Shown here: in pieces, positions 51,891 through 60,704 of the stretch
Layout of the letters: each line of letters opens with the position of its first letter
Position numbering within the stretch: position 1 is the stretch's first letter
DNA from: Marinoscillum sp. MHG1-6
GTDB taxonomy: Bacteria > Bacteroidota > Bacteroidia > Cytophagales > Cyclobacteriaceae
NCBI RefSeq assembly: GCF_024714475.1
Contig: NZ_JAMZMI010000004.1
Span: forward strand, 310,001 to 374,000
Length of the DNA: 64,000 nucleotides
Reading direction: 5' to 3'
Program-made: the position numbers and the translations under genes
Notes under the pieces: generated by a model
Told to the model about the DNA's origin: nothing
The model's input: only the letters and a program-made list of their open reading frames with translations
The model's database searches: none

Positions 51891-53104
51891 TTTACCGTTC
51901 TTCCTTTTTGAGCCACCTGTTTAAAGATATCATAATACTCCTCCACCATCTGACCCCACGAATAGCTTTGTTTCAAGGTGTTTTGTTGAAAGGTCATCGA
52001 CATTTCATTGAGTTTGTCTTCGTCATCGAGTAATCCCTCCAGTCGCTTTACCCAAAGCTCATCATCTCCTGACGGAAGTAATATGCCATTCACTCCGTCC
52101 TCAATTGCTGTGGTAATACCCTCTATTCCTGCAGCAACACACATGGTGGCATTCGATGCGGCTTCCAATGCGACTAATCCAAAACCTTCAAAATCACCTT
52201 CCACCTTCACATTTGGCATCACAGAAATATCCGCTAGTTGTATCAACTGGGTCAATTCTTCATTGGATAAATGACTGACTCTCCTAACACGATCAGAGAG
52301 CTTAAATTCTTTGATGGCATCAACGATTTCGACCTCATCAACAGCCAAACCAGCAAAAAGCACGAGAAAATCGAACAACCTTTTTGGAAGGATGAATCTC
52401 AACGTCTTAATCAAACCCGTATTGGCTGGCGGCCCTACAATCAGGTAGCAAACATCATCAGGCAATTGAGTCAATACATTTCTAACAAACCAGGAAAAGC
52501 CCTTTCTTCGAACGCCCCTTCCAATAGACACAATAATGCGCTTATTTTCAGGGTCAAAGTCATAGTCGGACTTCAGCTTGGCAATAATGGTATCATGAGA
52601 GACCTTATCCCCAGATGGTAACTCAAAACCATTTTTGACCATGTGCACCCTTTCAGAGTTTAGTCCACGAATCAAACATTCCTTTTGCGTGGCATCGCTG
52701 ACTGCAACTACGGCATCATATTTTGATAGCTTTGACTTAACCCAACGCTGATAAAACTGCATTGGAAAAACAATATCCAGTCCGTGTATCGTGACAACAA
52801 TTGGAACTTGCAGACCTCTCAGGAGCTTTGTAAGTACAAAGGCCATCAACCCATCATTGACATAGATCAGAGAAATCTCCGGATTCGCCTTGAGTATTTT
52901 CCTGGCTTTTGAAACCGCCGTAAGAAAGAATAACAGTTTGGAGACACCTTCAGTTTGTATTAACCGGTGTACTTTGGTTTTTTTTGACAAGCCCTCCACC
53001 AACTCATAACATTGCTTCTGCATACCACCAATTGACGGCGGGTATTTATGTGAAATAACTAAAATCTCCAGCGATTTTTCCAAAACATTTATTCCTTTTC
53101 CCAT
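51887..53104 (-). CDS. GT4-family glycosyltransferase
   Basis: A 405-residue GT-B glycosyltransferase of family 4. The N-terminal acceptor domain begins LEILVISHKYPPSIGGMQKQ and includes VVTIHGLDIVFP and VVAVSDATQKECLIRG; the C-terminal donor domain has IIVSIGRGVRRKGFSWFV, VMPNVKVEGDFEGFGLVALE (the EX7E motif that binds the nucleotide) and EDGVNGILLPSGDDE. An Arg/Lys pair at RGVRRKG binds the donor phosphate. It transfers a sugar from an NDP- or GDP-sugar to a glycan lipid. The next gene is coupled by ATGA. First gene of a two-gene minus-strand unit. Confidence 0.92.
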   Translation of the reverse strand: MGKGINVLEKSLEILVISHKYPPSIGGMQKQCYELVEGLSKKTKVHRLIQTEGVSKLLFFLTAVSKARKILKANPEISLIYVNDGLMAFVLTKLLRGLQVPIVVTIHGLDIVFPMQFYQRWVKSKLSKYDAVVAVSDATQKECLIRGLNSERVHMVKNGFELPSGDKVSHDTIIAKLKSDYDFDPENKRIIVSIGRGVRRKGFSWFVRNVLTQLPDDVCYLIVGPPANTGLIKTLRFILPKRLFDFLVLFAGLAVDEVEIVDAIKEFKLSDRVRRVSHLSNEELTQLIQLADISVMPNVKVEGDFEGFGLVALEAASNATMCVAAGIEGITTAIEDGVNGILLPSGDDELWVKRLEGLLDDEDKLNEMSMTFQQNTLKQSYSWGQMVEEYYDIFKQVAQKGRTVK

Positions 53105-53209
53105 ACAACCATTTCCACTTTTTATCCGTCAATGATTGCATGGTATTTGCAATTTGAGTGCGCAAATATCAGGGAATATAAACGTATAGGCAACTTAACT
53201 TAATAGTGT

Positions 53210-53217
53210 TAATTTAG
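53210..53217 (+). promoter_or_regulatory. Promoter of the GT4 gene (-7 TAATTTAG)
   Basis: TAATTTAGCGG is the same string as before pdhB and mdh. It ends 2 bases before the frame opens with GTG at 53220, so that GTG cannot be reached by an mRNA starting 5-7 bases past the box. This argues for the GTG at 53265 as start and gives a leader of about 40 bases. Confidence 0.45.
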
Positions 53218-53264
53218 CGGTGCTTTACAGGGGTTATGACATAAGGCAAACCAACAGCAATCAG

Positions 53265-54449
53265 GTGAGTGTAGAAAACAAGAAAATTCGTATCGCATTT
53301 TTTGCGGACATCTTAGAAGAAAACTTTGATGGTGTAACACACACTCTCTATCATATCGTGAGACATGCACCGAGAGATCGCTTCGACTTTGTTTTCGTCA
53401 CCCCTCACCCTCCAAAAAAGGAAACAAATTTCCCCTTTTCAGTAATTATCAGTCCCGGCATAAAACTCCCTCTTTATAAGGAGTACATGTTTGCTCTTCC
53501 TTTTCTCAGGAAGTCTATTGAACGCAAACTGGACCGCTTCGATCCACACATCATTCACTTCACAACACCATCATTGCTAGGGGTATATGCATTGAGGTAT
53601 GGGAAGAAAAAGAATATTCCGGTTATCACTACTTACCACTCACATTTTCCATCCTACATAGAATATTATTTCAGGTATATACCATTTGCCTATAACATCA
53701 TCTTTCCGCTAATCAAGAAGCCTTTGTGGTTGTACCCTCAGTGCGACCTTACGCTTGCCCCATCAATGGAAATGAAGGAATTCTTAATGGAAAATGATGT
53801 GGAGGAATCAAAAATCCGATTTTGGAAAAGAGGTGTGGACCGAAATAAATTCCATCAGCGTTTCCGACGGGAAGAATGGAAAAAAGAGCATGGGATTACG
53901 GAGGAAAAAACTGTCTTATTTGTAAGTAGGCTGGTTAAGGAAAAGGAGGTCTTTACACTGGCTAAAGTTTATCGGCTATTTCAGGAGCGTAATTTAAAAG
54001 TTCGCTTCGTAGTAGTCGGACAAGGCCCTGCAGGACAAAAACTTAAGGAAAAAATGCCTAATGCTGTTTTCCTTGGCAAACAGACCGGGCAAAACCTTTC
54101 TGAAGCATTTGCTTCATGCGACATCTTCATGTTCCCTTCTATTACGGAGACTTTCGGAAATGTGGTTTTGGAAGCCCTGTCATCAGGATTACCAGTCGTA
54201 ACCGCTCAAGCCGGGGGACCAAAGGATATTGTTCAGGACGGCATTACCGGATACCATGTGACCCCGAAGAGTGTAGAAGAATTTTACGAAAAGATCAGCT
54301 TTCTCCTACGCGATGGGGAGGAGTATAAGAAGTTCAGAGCGCATGCGATCTCCTATGCAGAAACCCAAACCTGGGCCAATGTATGTGAGGAGTTATATAA
54401 AATCTATGAGGAGTATGGAAGTGTCAGAGAGGCTAAACAATTGTCCTGA
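53265..54449 (+). CDS. GT4-family glycosyltransferase (mannosyltransferase-like)
   Basis: A 394-residue GT-B enzyme close to the MgtA/PimB-like alpha-mannosyltransferases. The start is the GTG at 53265 (MSVENKKIRIAFFADILEEN); upstream in-frame codons lie in the promoter. Donor and acceptor marks: FDGVTHTLYHIVRHA with HFTTPSLLGVYALRYGKK, TTYHSHFPSYIEYYFRY, VLFVSRLVKEKEVFTLAKVY and FMFPSITETFGNVVLEALSS (EX7E), then GLPVVTAQAGGPKDIVQDG. It adds a sugar, probably mannose or glucose, to a lipid-linked acceptor. Its last 17 bases overlap the convergent gene. Confidence 0.9.
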   Translation: MSVENKKIRIAFFADILEENFDGVTHTLYHIVRHAPRDRFDFVFVTPHPPKKETNFPFSVIISPGIKLPLYKEYMFALPFLRKSIERKLDRFDPHIIHFTTPSLLGVYALRYGKKKNIPVITTYHSHFPSYIEYYFRYIPFAYNIIFPLIKKPLWLYPQCDLTLAPSMEMKEFLMENDVEESKIRFWKRGVDRNKFHQRFRREEWKKEHGITEEKTVLFVSRLVKEKEVFTLAKVYRLFQERNLKVRFVVVGQGPAGQKLKEKMPNAVFLGKQTGQNLSEAFASCDIFMFPSITETFGNVVLEALSSGLPVVTAQAGGPKDIVQDGITGYHVTPKSVEEFYEKISFLLRDGEEYKKFRAHAISYAETQTWANVCEELYKIYEEYGSVREAKQLS

Positions 54450-55245
54450 CAATACCCAAAAGCACCAACTTCCTCCTGATGCTTAACCAACTACTCCAAT
54501 GCCTCCTGAGGTACTTTCTATGATAAAAGTGATGTTTTTGTTGTACCCATTCTTTAGGGTCTTTTTCAGGTGCTTCAAAAACTGTATTAGCATCAATTCT
54601 CCATTCTGAGTTTTCCATACAAGTAAGCGCCATATTTCGTTCAAGAATTTTACGACTAAGCTTTACTTCTCCATTTACAATCAACTCGATGCGATCCGTA
54701 CATTCAGTTCCTGGGAAATTTTCTAAAAGGAAGTCGAACTTCTTCATTTGAGTAAGGAAGGCATAGGTCTGTACATGAGGAGAAAAAACAGCACCCTGGC
54801 TCTTATGTGTCATTAAATTAATAGTAGCACCACATAAACCCACATCAGGGTATTTGGTATACTGATCTATATAGGCGCTATACCAATTTTTATAAAACGG
54901 TCCGTACGCGCTCCTATTTAAAAAAAACAAGTAATCATTGTCTGTAGCATGATTAGACACTGCTTTATGGAGCTCTTCGTAAGAGCTAAAATCTCTACCC
55001 TTGTTGTCTTTGCGCAATATTCTAACCAGCTCAATAAAGGGGTGATCACGAAACAGTTTTCTTACCCATTTTTCGAACAACTGCTCTGACTTGGTATTTT
55101 TATTTACTTCGCTAATTGCCAGGAAGAGCTTTATTTTGTTAACACCAGGAGCATGGTGAGAAATCATCAACATGTTCCTGAAGTCTGACCACATCTTTGA
55201 TTCGTTGGCAGTGGCATAGCATAAATAATAAGCTTCCTGATTCAT
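54433..55245 (-). CDS. Glycan-synthesis protein, RgpF-like
   Basis: A 270-residue cytosolic protein I recognise only loosely. NKGRDFSSYEELHKAVSNHA and YLFFLNRSAYGPFYKNWYSA resemble the NxGRDxxxY and FLNDSVYGPF motifs of RgpF-type rhamnan-synthesis proteins. VGLCGATINLMTHKSQGAVF and HVQTYAFLTQMKKFDFLLEN fit the same family, and the C-terminus is basic (HRKYLRRHWSSWLSIRRKL). It probably modifies or extends a surface glycan. It stands between two GT4 genes on opposite strands, and its 3' end overlaps the upstream GT4 gene by 17 bases. Confidence 0.65.
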   Translation of the reverse strand: MNQEAYYLCYATANESKMWSDFRNMLMISHHAPGVNKIKLFLAISEVNKNTKSEQLFEKWVRKLFRDHPFIELVRILRKDNKGRDFSSYEELHKAVSNHATDNDYLFFLNRSAYGPFYKNWYSAYIDQYTKYPDVGLCGATINLMTHKSQGAVFSPHVQTYAFLTQMKKFDFLLENFPGTECTDRIELIVNGEVKLSRKILERNMALTCMENSEWRIDANTVFEAPEKDPKEWVQQKHHFYHRKYLRRHWSSWLSIRRKLVLLGIVRTIV

Positions 55246-55622
55246 TTGTTTTCATCTAAAGCAACAAGAAAATACATATTGCCCGTGATTCGATTTTACC
55301 TTCTCAAGTTTACGTATTTGAAGGTTCAATATTAGTGGACATTTTTATAACCGATTTCATAAACAATGAAATAGTAGAATTTACTTAATCACAAAAAATT
55401 CAATACAAATGATCTGACCCATAAAACAATCACAAGGTTGAAAGGATACTTTTCATAGAATTCATACAAACCACGTTTGTGCAGGCATGAGAGTCCAAAT
55501 TTTATATTAGAATTGCCTGTAAAATGTTTGTTTCAAACCCAACATCTGCATACACCTTTCCCCTCAAGGAGAATTGAAAACACCTAACCACCATCAATTA
55601 GAGATAGCGACCAAAGCCTAAA
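55246..55622. other. 377-base divergent intergenic region
   Basis: The gap separates the RgpF-like gene (minus) from the methyltransferase gene (plus). It is AT-rich with no strong TAnnTTTG box; TAGAATTG at 55507-55514 is the nearest. A small hairpin, ACAAAC-CAC-GTTTGT (55466-55480), is present. I see no small gene, RNA or attachment site. Confidence 0.5.
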
Positions 55623-56576
55623 ATGACCATCAACCTAAAATGCCAAATATGCGGCAATGACAACGATAACAAGCAACTTATCGCCAATGAAATGATGTTT
55701 GGCACGAGAGATGAATTTCAATACCTTGAATGTGGTCAGTGTGGTTGTCTTCAGTTAATTGATGTTCCGGAAAACCTCTCTACCTACTACCCTCCTGATT
55801 ATTATTCTTTTCAGGAAGAACCCGGGGATATTAGAAGCAAGGTAGATTCCTGGATCAAAAAGAAGGTAGCGATCCATAGGTGGAAGGGGTCATTCATAGG
55901 CAAATTATTACTACCCCTTCATAAACGTCACCTTCGGTGGCTGGGACCGGATTGCGGAATCAACAAAAATTCCAGAATACTTGATGTGGGTTGCGGAGGC
56001 GGAAAGCTGCTTAAAGAAATGAAGCATATCGGCTTCAGGAACCTGACAGGAATTGACCCATATATAGAATCTGATATAGACTTGGGTGACCTGCCAATTC
56101 TAAAAAGGGAACTGCACGAGCTCGATGGAGAATATGATTTTATTATGTTCCACCACTCTTTTGAACACATGATTGATCCGAAAGTCGCCTTAAATAACGC
56201 GGTTAAGCTTCTGGCAAAAGATGGTTCCATTCTGATACGTGTTCCTGTGGCCGATTCTTATGCCTATAAAACCTATGGAGTCAATTGGGTTGAATTAGAT
56301 GCACCCAGACATATTTTTCTTCATACGGTAAAAAGCATGGAATCATTGGTGAGCGCATGTGATATGGAAATTCATGCCATAAGATACGACTCAAGCAGGT
56401 TTGAAATCGTCGGAAGTGAAAAGCATAAAAGAGGTATTCCTTCCAGCGATGACACTAAAATTTTCTCAAAAGAAGAACTCACAGAAATTGACGAGCAGGT
56501 TGACAAACTCAATGAAAATGGTGAGGGGGGTCGTGCTTGTTTCTATATTAAACCAGTTGGGCAATTACCTGCTTAA
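55623..56576 (+). CDS. Class I SAM-dependent methyltransferase with N-terminal zinc finger
   Basis: A 317-residue methyltransferase of the type common in glycan clusters. The N-terminal zinc site has CQIC (Cys7, Cys10) and CGQC (Cys37, Cys40). The Rossmann domain has motif I ILDVGCGGGKLLKEMKHI near residue 119, LTGIDPYIE, YDFIMFHHSFEHMIDPKVAL and GSILIRVPVADSYAYKTYGV, then FLHTVKSMESLVSACDM. It transfers a methyl group from S-adenosylmethionine to a sugar or lipid-linked intermediate; the substrate cannot be told. The last 12 bases overlap the convergent GT4 gene. Confidence 0.9.
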   Translation: MTINLKCQICGNDNDNKQLIANEMMFGTRDEFQYLECGQCGCLQLIDVPENLSTYYPPDYYSFQEEPGDIRSKVDSWIKKKVAIHRWKGSFIGKLLLPLHKRHLRWLGPDCGINKNSRILDVGCGGGKLLKEMKHIGFRNLTGIDPYIESDIDLGDLPILKRELHELDGEYDFIMFHHSFEHMIDPKVALNNAVKLLAKDGSILIRVPVADSYAYKTYGVNWVELDAPRHIFLHTVKSMESLVSACDMEIHAIRYDSSRFEIVGSEKHKRGIPSSDDTKIFSKEELTEIDEQVDKLNENGEGGRACFYIKPVGQLPA

Positions 56577-57602
56577 TGCAGATGAAACACGTTCAACGAA
56601 GAGTTCTGCAACTTTTTGATGAGAATAATCCGAGGTGATCAAGTCGTAGGCGTTCTCGGCTATTGACATCCTAAAGCTTCTATCTTCTTTCCCTTTAAGA
56701 ATCGCATCAGCAATAGCTTCGGGCTTGTTTTCCGTAAGCACAATATTATCATCACCTTGAAAAACCTCTTTGATTCCTATCGTATCCTTGGTTATAGTAC
56801 ACTTCTTCAAAGCAGAATAATGAAAAACCTTATTGGGGACCACCACATCCGCCTTTAGTGAGTCCCCAAAAACTCCCAGACAAATGTCAAATGCATTGAT
56901 TTTATCATTTAGCTCCTCATAAGGCACCCATCCTAAAAACTTGAGATTATTCAAGTTCAATTTCCCGGCCTGCTCCTGAACTTGCTTAAACCTGGGGCCT
57001 TTTCCAATTAACTGAAATTCAATAGATTGGTCCTTACTTAGTAGGCCTGCACATTCTACAATCTTATCTACCCCCTGTAATGGGATCATTCCACCATAAA
57101 ACCCCACCACAAACTTGTCATGCTCCTCTGCCTCTCGCTCTACAGGTTTGAAAAGCTCGGTATTGACTCCAACTGGCACTACAATCACCTTATCGAGCTC
57201 CAGACCATAGCGGTTAACAACATAATCCTTATGAGCCTGAGTATCCATGACTAACAAGTCACAATGATGGAAAGCCGCACGATCTCTCCAAGACTTTTCC
57301 CAGGCAGTCCACCATTTTCCATGATCAACGGTCCTCGTCAGATACTTTGATATCAGAGCGTCAAAAACTACAGGTGCTTTGCTCAGCTTCTTAATAAACT
57401 TTACATCGCTGTGGCGAAAGGGCGGTATATATACAATATTAGATTCCTTACTTAGCTCGGTGAACTCTTGCCTATTGAATGACTTACGGTCCTTGATAGG
57501 ATAATAGGTGACTTCTACTCCAGGAAGGCTCTCCAATCCACTCAACAGGACCTGCGTCCTATTGTAAGTGAACTTATCCTTTCCGGTCGCAAGAATTTTC
57601 AT
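56565..57602 (-). CDS. GT4-family glycosyltransferase
   Basis: A 345-residue GT-B glycosyltransferase. The N-terminal half begins MKILATGKDKFTYNRTQVLL with SNIVYIPPFRHSDVKFIKKL, DLLVMDTQAHKDYVVNRYG and VIVVPVGVNTELFKP. The donor half has VGFYGGMIPLQGVDKIVECA, IEFQLIGKGPRFKQ, KVFHYSALKKCTITKDTIGI and EAIADAILKG; the usual EX7E glutamates are not clear (residues around NKVFHYSALKK). It is the last gene of the minus-strand operon of ABC transporter, two sulfotransferases and itself, so it probably glycosylates the product that is exported. Confidence 0.85.
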   Translation of the reverse strand: MKILATGKDKFTYNRTQVLLSGLESLPGVEVTYYPIKDRKSFNRQEFTELSKESNIVYIPPFRHSDVKFIKKLSKAPVVFDALISKYLTRTVDHGKWWTAWEKSWRDRAAFHHCDLLVMDTQAHKDYVVNRYGLELDKVIVVPVGVNTELFKPVEREAEEHDKFVVGFYGGMIPLQGVDKIVECAGLLSKDQSIEFQLIGKGPRFKQVQEQAGKLNLNNLKFLGWVPYEELNDKINAFDICLGVFGDSLKADVVVPNKVFHYSALKKCTITKDTIGIKEVFQGDDNIVLTENKPEAIADAILKGKEDRSFRMSIAENAYDLITSDYSHQKVAELFVERVSSALSR

Positions 57603-57619
57603 TTGGATCGATTCCTAAT

Positions 57620-58258
57620 TTAGTCCTGGGAAGATGGTTCAAAGTGATAACCAAACATCTCGATCAGATCCGAATAGGCCTCGGCAACATAACCACGCGT
57701 GTGCTCATCATAAAATTCCTGGTACCCTTTTTTCTTTCTTACTCCGGTTTTTTCCTTCGGCAATTTGGACTCGTCATAGGGTATGTACAGTTTCTCACAA
57801 AGTCTTTTCAGATCTTCATGCAAATGTTCATATCGGATGAAGAAGTAATCCGGCCATTCGCCATCCACCAAAGCGACCTTGTGATCAAGATTCATTCGGT
57901 TGGTCTCATGCAACCAGGTAATGAATTCTTTGAAATTCATTCGGTAAGCCTCGTTCTCAGGATGTCTGCCCTGAAGAATTCTCTTAAGCTTTACAAAGAT
58001 TGACCTTTTGCGACTCCTCCAGAAATACCATGAAACCATTTTATCCCACGGATTACGAACGGGACATATTTTCAGGTAGGAATTCCAAATTTCATCCCCC
58101 ACCTTCTCTTTGGTAGATTGTGCAGGACGATGACCACCCGGAATGTATTTCTCCACAATTCCGTCCTTGCAATATTTGGCCAAATAGTCCTGGATGCTGG
58201 ACCCTGCAGTTTTTTTTGTCTTGATGAAGATGAACTTATGACTATGAGATACGAGCAT
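57620..58258 (-). CDS. Sulfotransferase family protein (first of two tandem copies)
   Basis: A 212-residue cytosolic sulfotransferase of the family-2/carbohydrate type. The PAPS 5'-phosphosulfate loop is FIFIKTKKTAGSSIQDYLAK at the N-terminus and the 3'-phosphate site is VRNPWDKMVSWYFWRS. The middle NFKEFITWLHETN and YFFIRYEHLHEDLKRLC are typical. It transfers sulfate from PAPS to a sugar hydroxyl or other acceptor. It is related to the gene immediately upstream (58264-58884) by tandem duplication: both share MLxSHxHKFIFIK, AGSSIQ, VRNPWDK and YFFIR...LH. The gap to that gene is 5 bases. Confidence 0.9.
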   Translation of the reverse strand: MLVSHSHKFIFIKTKKTAGSSIQDYLAKYCKDGIVEKYIPGGHRPAQSTKEKVGDEIWNSYLKICPVRNPWDKMVSWYFWRSRKRSIFVKLKRILQGRHPENEAYRMNFKEFITWLHETNRMNLDHKVALVDGEWPDYFFIRYEHLHEDLKRLCEKLYIPYDESKLPKEKTGVRKKKGYQEFYDEHTRGYVAEAYSDLIEMFGYHFEPSSQD

Positions 58259-58263
58259 TCAGA

Positions 58264-58884
58264 TTAAAATTCGTATCCAAATCTGGCTATCTCATCTTCG
58301 TGTGCCTTTCTAACAAGCTCCTTTGTTTCCTCATCAAAATGCTGACGATAACCAGGCTCTTTTCTATGACCTGTCTTTTTCTTAGGAAGATCATCCGGGT
58401 TGTAATCCACACCTAGTTTCTTACAAAGCTCATCCATGTCATCATGCAGGTTTTCAAACCTGATGAAAAAATAATCAGGCAGCTCACCTCCTATCCTCAC
58501 TATATTCTTGTCCGCGTTGAGGTCATTCAACTCAAAGAGATATTTGACATAACTCTTAAAATCGTGTCTCATTGCAGGTGAATGCCATGGCCAGCCACGT
58601 AGCACTCTTCTAAGGTGGATGTACAATGGACGTTTTCTACGTCGCCAATGATAGAGTGAAACAGTCTTATCCCATGGGTTTCTGACCACCGTCACCTTCA
58701 GGTATGAGTTCCACACTTCTTCACCCACCATCTTCTTTACATCAGCTGCTTTCATGTGACTTTTGGGATCACGATGATAGTTGATCCCGTTTTTACAAAA
58801 CTGTGCTAAGTAGGCCTGAATACTGGATCCGGCTACTTTTTTAGGTTTAATAAAGATGAATTTGTGATCGTGGGAAATGAGCAT
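58264..58884 (-). CDS. Sulfotransferase family protein (second of two tandem copies)
   Basis: A 206-residue sulfotransferase closely resembling the next gene. PAPS-binding regions are FIFIKPKKVAGSSIQAYLAQ and VVRNPWDKTVSLYHWRRRKR; it also has PDYFFIRFENLHDDMDELCK. It differs mainly in the acceptor part (residues ~75-110), with more basic and aromatic residues (VLRGWPWHSPAMRHDFKSYV), so the two copies may sulfate different positions. It is 32 bases downstream of the ABC transporter and 5 bases upstream of its paralogue, in one transcription unit. Neither copy has a signal peptide. Confidence 0.9.
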   Translation of the reverse strand: MLISHDHKFIFIKPKKVAGSSIQAYLAQFCKNGINYHRDPKSHMKAADVKKMVGEEVWNSYLKVTVVRNPWDKTVSLYHWRRRKRPLYIHLRRVLRGWPWHSPAMRHDFKSYVKYLFELNDLNADKNIVRIGGELPDYFFIRFENLHDDMDELCKKLGVDYNPDDLPKKKTGHRKEPGYRQHFDEETKELVRKAHEDEIARFGYEF

Positions 58885-58916
58885 TCTCTAATACTTATCG
58901 TTCCTTAAAAGGCAGG

Positions 58917-60578
58917 TCAATTAACTTTCTCGCGAATATAGAAGGATATGATATCCTTTGGAAGATTTTCTTTTACCAATTTACCTTCCTGAAGCAATAG
59001 GATGCGGTCTGCACAATCGAAGTATTGTTCATCATGAGTAATCACAAAAATGGTTTTACCCATCGCCTTCATGTCTGGAAGAATGGTCTTATAAAAAACA
59101 TTTTTATAGTAAGGATCCTGGCTAGCCGCCCACTCATCAAACAAATACATTGGCTTGTCCTCAAGAAGTGACAGAAGAAGCACCAACCTTTTTCTTTGGC
59201 CAGTAGACAAGGAGGTGGTAGAAAGTTTATCATCCTCGATCTTTACTTTCCTATCAAGCTCTAGTAACTCAAGGTATTTCTGAGCCTTTTCCCTCCAAAA
59301 GTCACTCTTAACGTGGTGGAGATGCTCGAATAGATAGAAGTCAAAAAAGATGGCACTATAATGCTCACGATACTCATCGATATTGGTGCTATCGATCTCG
59401 TTCCCTCCGTAATACCTTTGTCCCGTTTCCGGTTCATAAAGTCCACACAACACTTTGGCTAGCGTACTTTTACCACTACCATTTCCACCAATCAGGTATA
59501 CAATTTCCCCACGGTTAATATCTAATGAAATAGGGCCAAGCTGGAAGAATTTCTTTTCATCAGCATGAAAATAAGAAAAGGTAACTTCCCGCAGGCTAAC
59601 CAATGGCTCTCCCTCCTTTTCGACAAATACTATGTCCTCATGCTCTGGTTCAGAGTATTGATCCAGGGTGAATCCCACTTCCTCTATCTGCTCCAGAGCA
59701 ACATTTACTTTCCCCAGTTGAGGTAGAAAGTTGCTAAACCGCTGAAGTGCTGGGATAAGAAATAGTGCTACAGTTAAAAATTCCCCAAAACTTTCAAAGG
59801 AACTAACACCCAAACTAAATACGACGAAAAGCATGGCTCCCAAGCCAAGTAGCAATAACATCTCACCCCACTTTGAAATGAAGGTAAGTCGTATCCTGGC
59901 ATTCATATTATAATCTCGCTGATCTTCACAGGCCGGAAATAATACATCCTCCTTGAAGGATTTTCTCAGGTTTTTACTCAGTGCAAGCTCTTTTAGTCCG
60001 TAGATCAATGCTTCGAAATACCCGAACAACTGGTTTTGAATACCCCTGGATTCTCTAATTCTCCATCTGTAGGCATTCATCGGCATCTTATAAAAGAAGA
60101 AGGCAATAACCAGCAATACAGCGAACATCCCGAACAACTCGATAGAAATAAAGCCCATGTAAACCACACACCCCAGGATCATAGATATAGCGGTTATTAC
60201 GTTTGGCAGCCTGTTCACGCCATTTGAAATCGTAGTGATATCATTGGTGAGAATGGTGAAAAGCTTATTCCTTTCCATCTCCATAGATTGAAAAGAAACC
60301 TTGAGGATTTTCTCACTTACCATCTTACGAAGATCCAAGACGGCTTCTTCGCTGAGCCTTGTAATGATTTTGACAGACAAAAAGCTGGTAACGCCATAGC
60401 CTACCCAAACGAACAGAAACTTAACTACCAACATTTCTGGTTCGGCCATATTTGTTCTAAGTGCCTCTTGAATTGTCTTAATGATATAGGTCATTGTCAC
60501 TCCGGAAAGAACTCCGGTGATGATAGCGGCAATGAAAGTAATGGGAGATGATTTTAAGAAAAGGGAAAATATTTTCAT
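58917..60578 (-). CDS. ABC transporter of the cyclic-peptide-exporter (SyrD/PvdE) type
   Basis: A 553-residue half-transporter. Six membrane helices (residues ~10-290; for example FIAAIITGVLSGVTMTYI) precede an ABC ATPase: Walker A IGGNGSGKSTLAKVLCG near 360, Q-loop region YSAIFFDFYLFEHLHHV, signature LSTGQRKRLVLLLSLLEDKP near 456, and Walker B MYLFDEWAASQDPYYKNVFY. The LSTGQ signature with FDEWAAxQDPxxK is the mark of the cyclic peptide export family (SyrD, PvdE, MchF), whose known members export peptides or handle siderophore precursors. It would work as an inner-membrane homodimer. First gene of an operon with two sulfotransferases and a GT4. No NRPS or RiPP precursor is in the window, so the cargo is unknown. 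Confidence 0.9.
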   Translation of the reverse strand: MKIFSLFLKSSPITFIAAIITGVLSGVTMTYIIKTIQEALRTNMAEPEMLVVKFLFVWVGYGVTSFLSVKIITRLSEEAVLDLRKMVSEKILKVSFQSMEMERNKLFTILTNDITTISNGVNRLPNVITAISMILGCVVYMGFISIELFGMFAVLLVIAFFFYKMPMNAYRWRIRESRGIQNQLFGYFEALIYGLKELALSKNLRKSFKEDVLFPACEDQRDYNMNARIRLTFISKWGEMLLLLGLGAMLFVVFSLGVSSFESFGEFLTVALFLIPALQRFSNFLPQLGKVNVALEQIEEVGFTLDQYSEPEHEDIVFVEKEGEPLVSLREVTFSYFHADEKKFFQLGPISLDINRGEIVYLIGGNGSGKSTLAKVLCGLYEPETGQRYYGGNEIDSTNIDEYREHYSAIFFDFYLFEHLHHVKSDFWREKAQKYLELLELDRKVKIEDDKLSTTSLSTGQRKRLVLLLSLLEDKPMYLFDEWAASQDPYYKNVFYKTILPDMKAMGKTIFVITHDEQYFDCADRILLLQEGKLVKENLPKDIISFYIREKVN

Positions 60579-60704
60579 CCTATCAAAAGGCCCTACCGAC
60601 CAAGTAAATTTTATTGAGATGCAAAGTAAATCTAAACTAATTTAACAACCTAAGAGGAGCGTCAATCTGACTCTCAGATCTTTACAAAACCAAGAGCTCA
60701 AAAC

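Noticed and set aside
53220-53264. GTG at 53220 as start of the GT4 gene
   Set aside because: It is only 2 bases after the -7 box; the translated stretch to 53264 does not look like a glycosyltransferase N-terminus.
58917-60578. NRPS or RiPP cluster around the cyclic-peptide-type exporter
   Set aside because: No adenylation, condensation, carrier or precursor-peptide gene lies in the 10 kb around it; only glycan-type enzymes are present.
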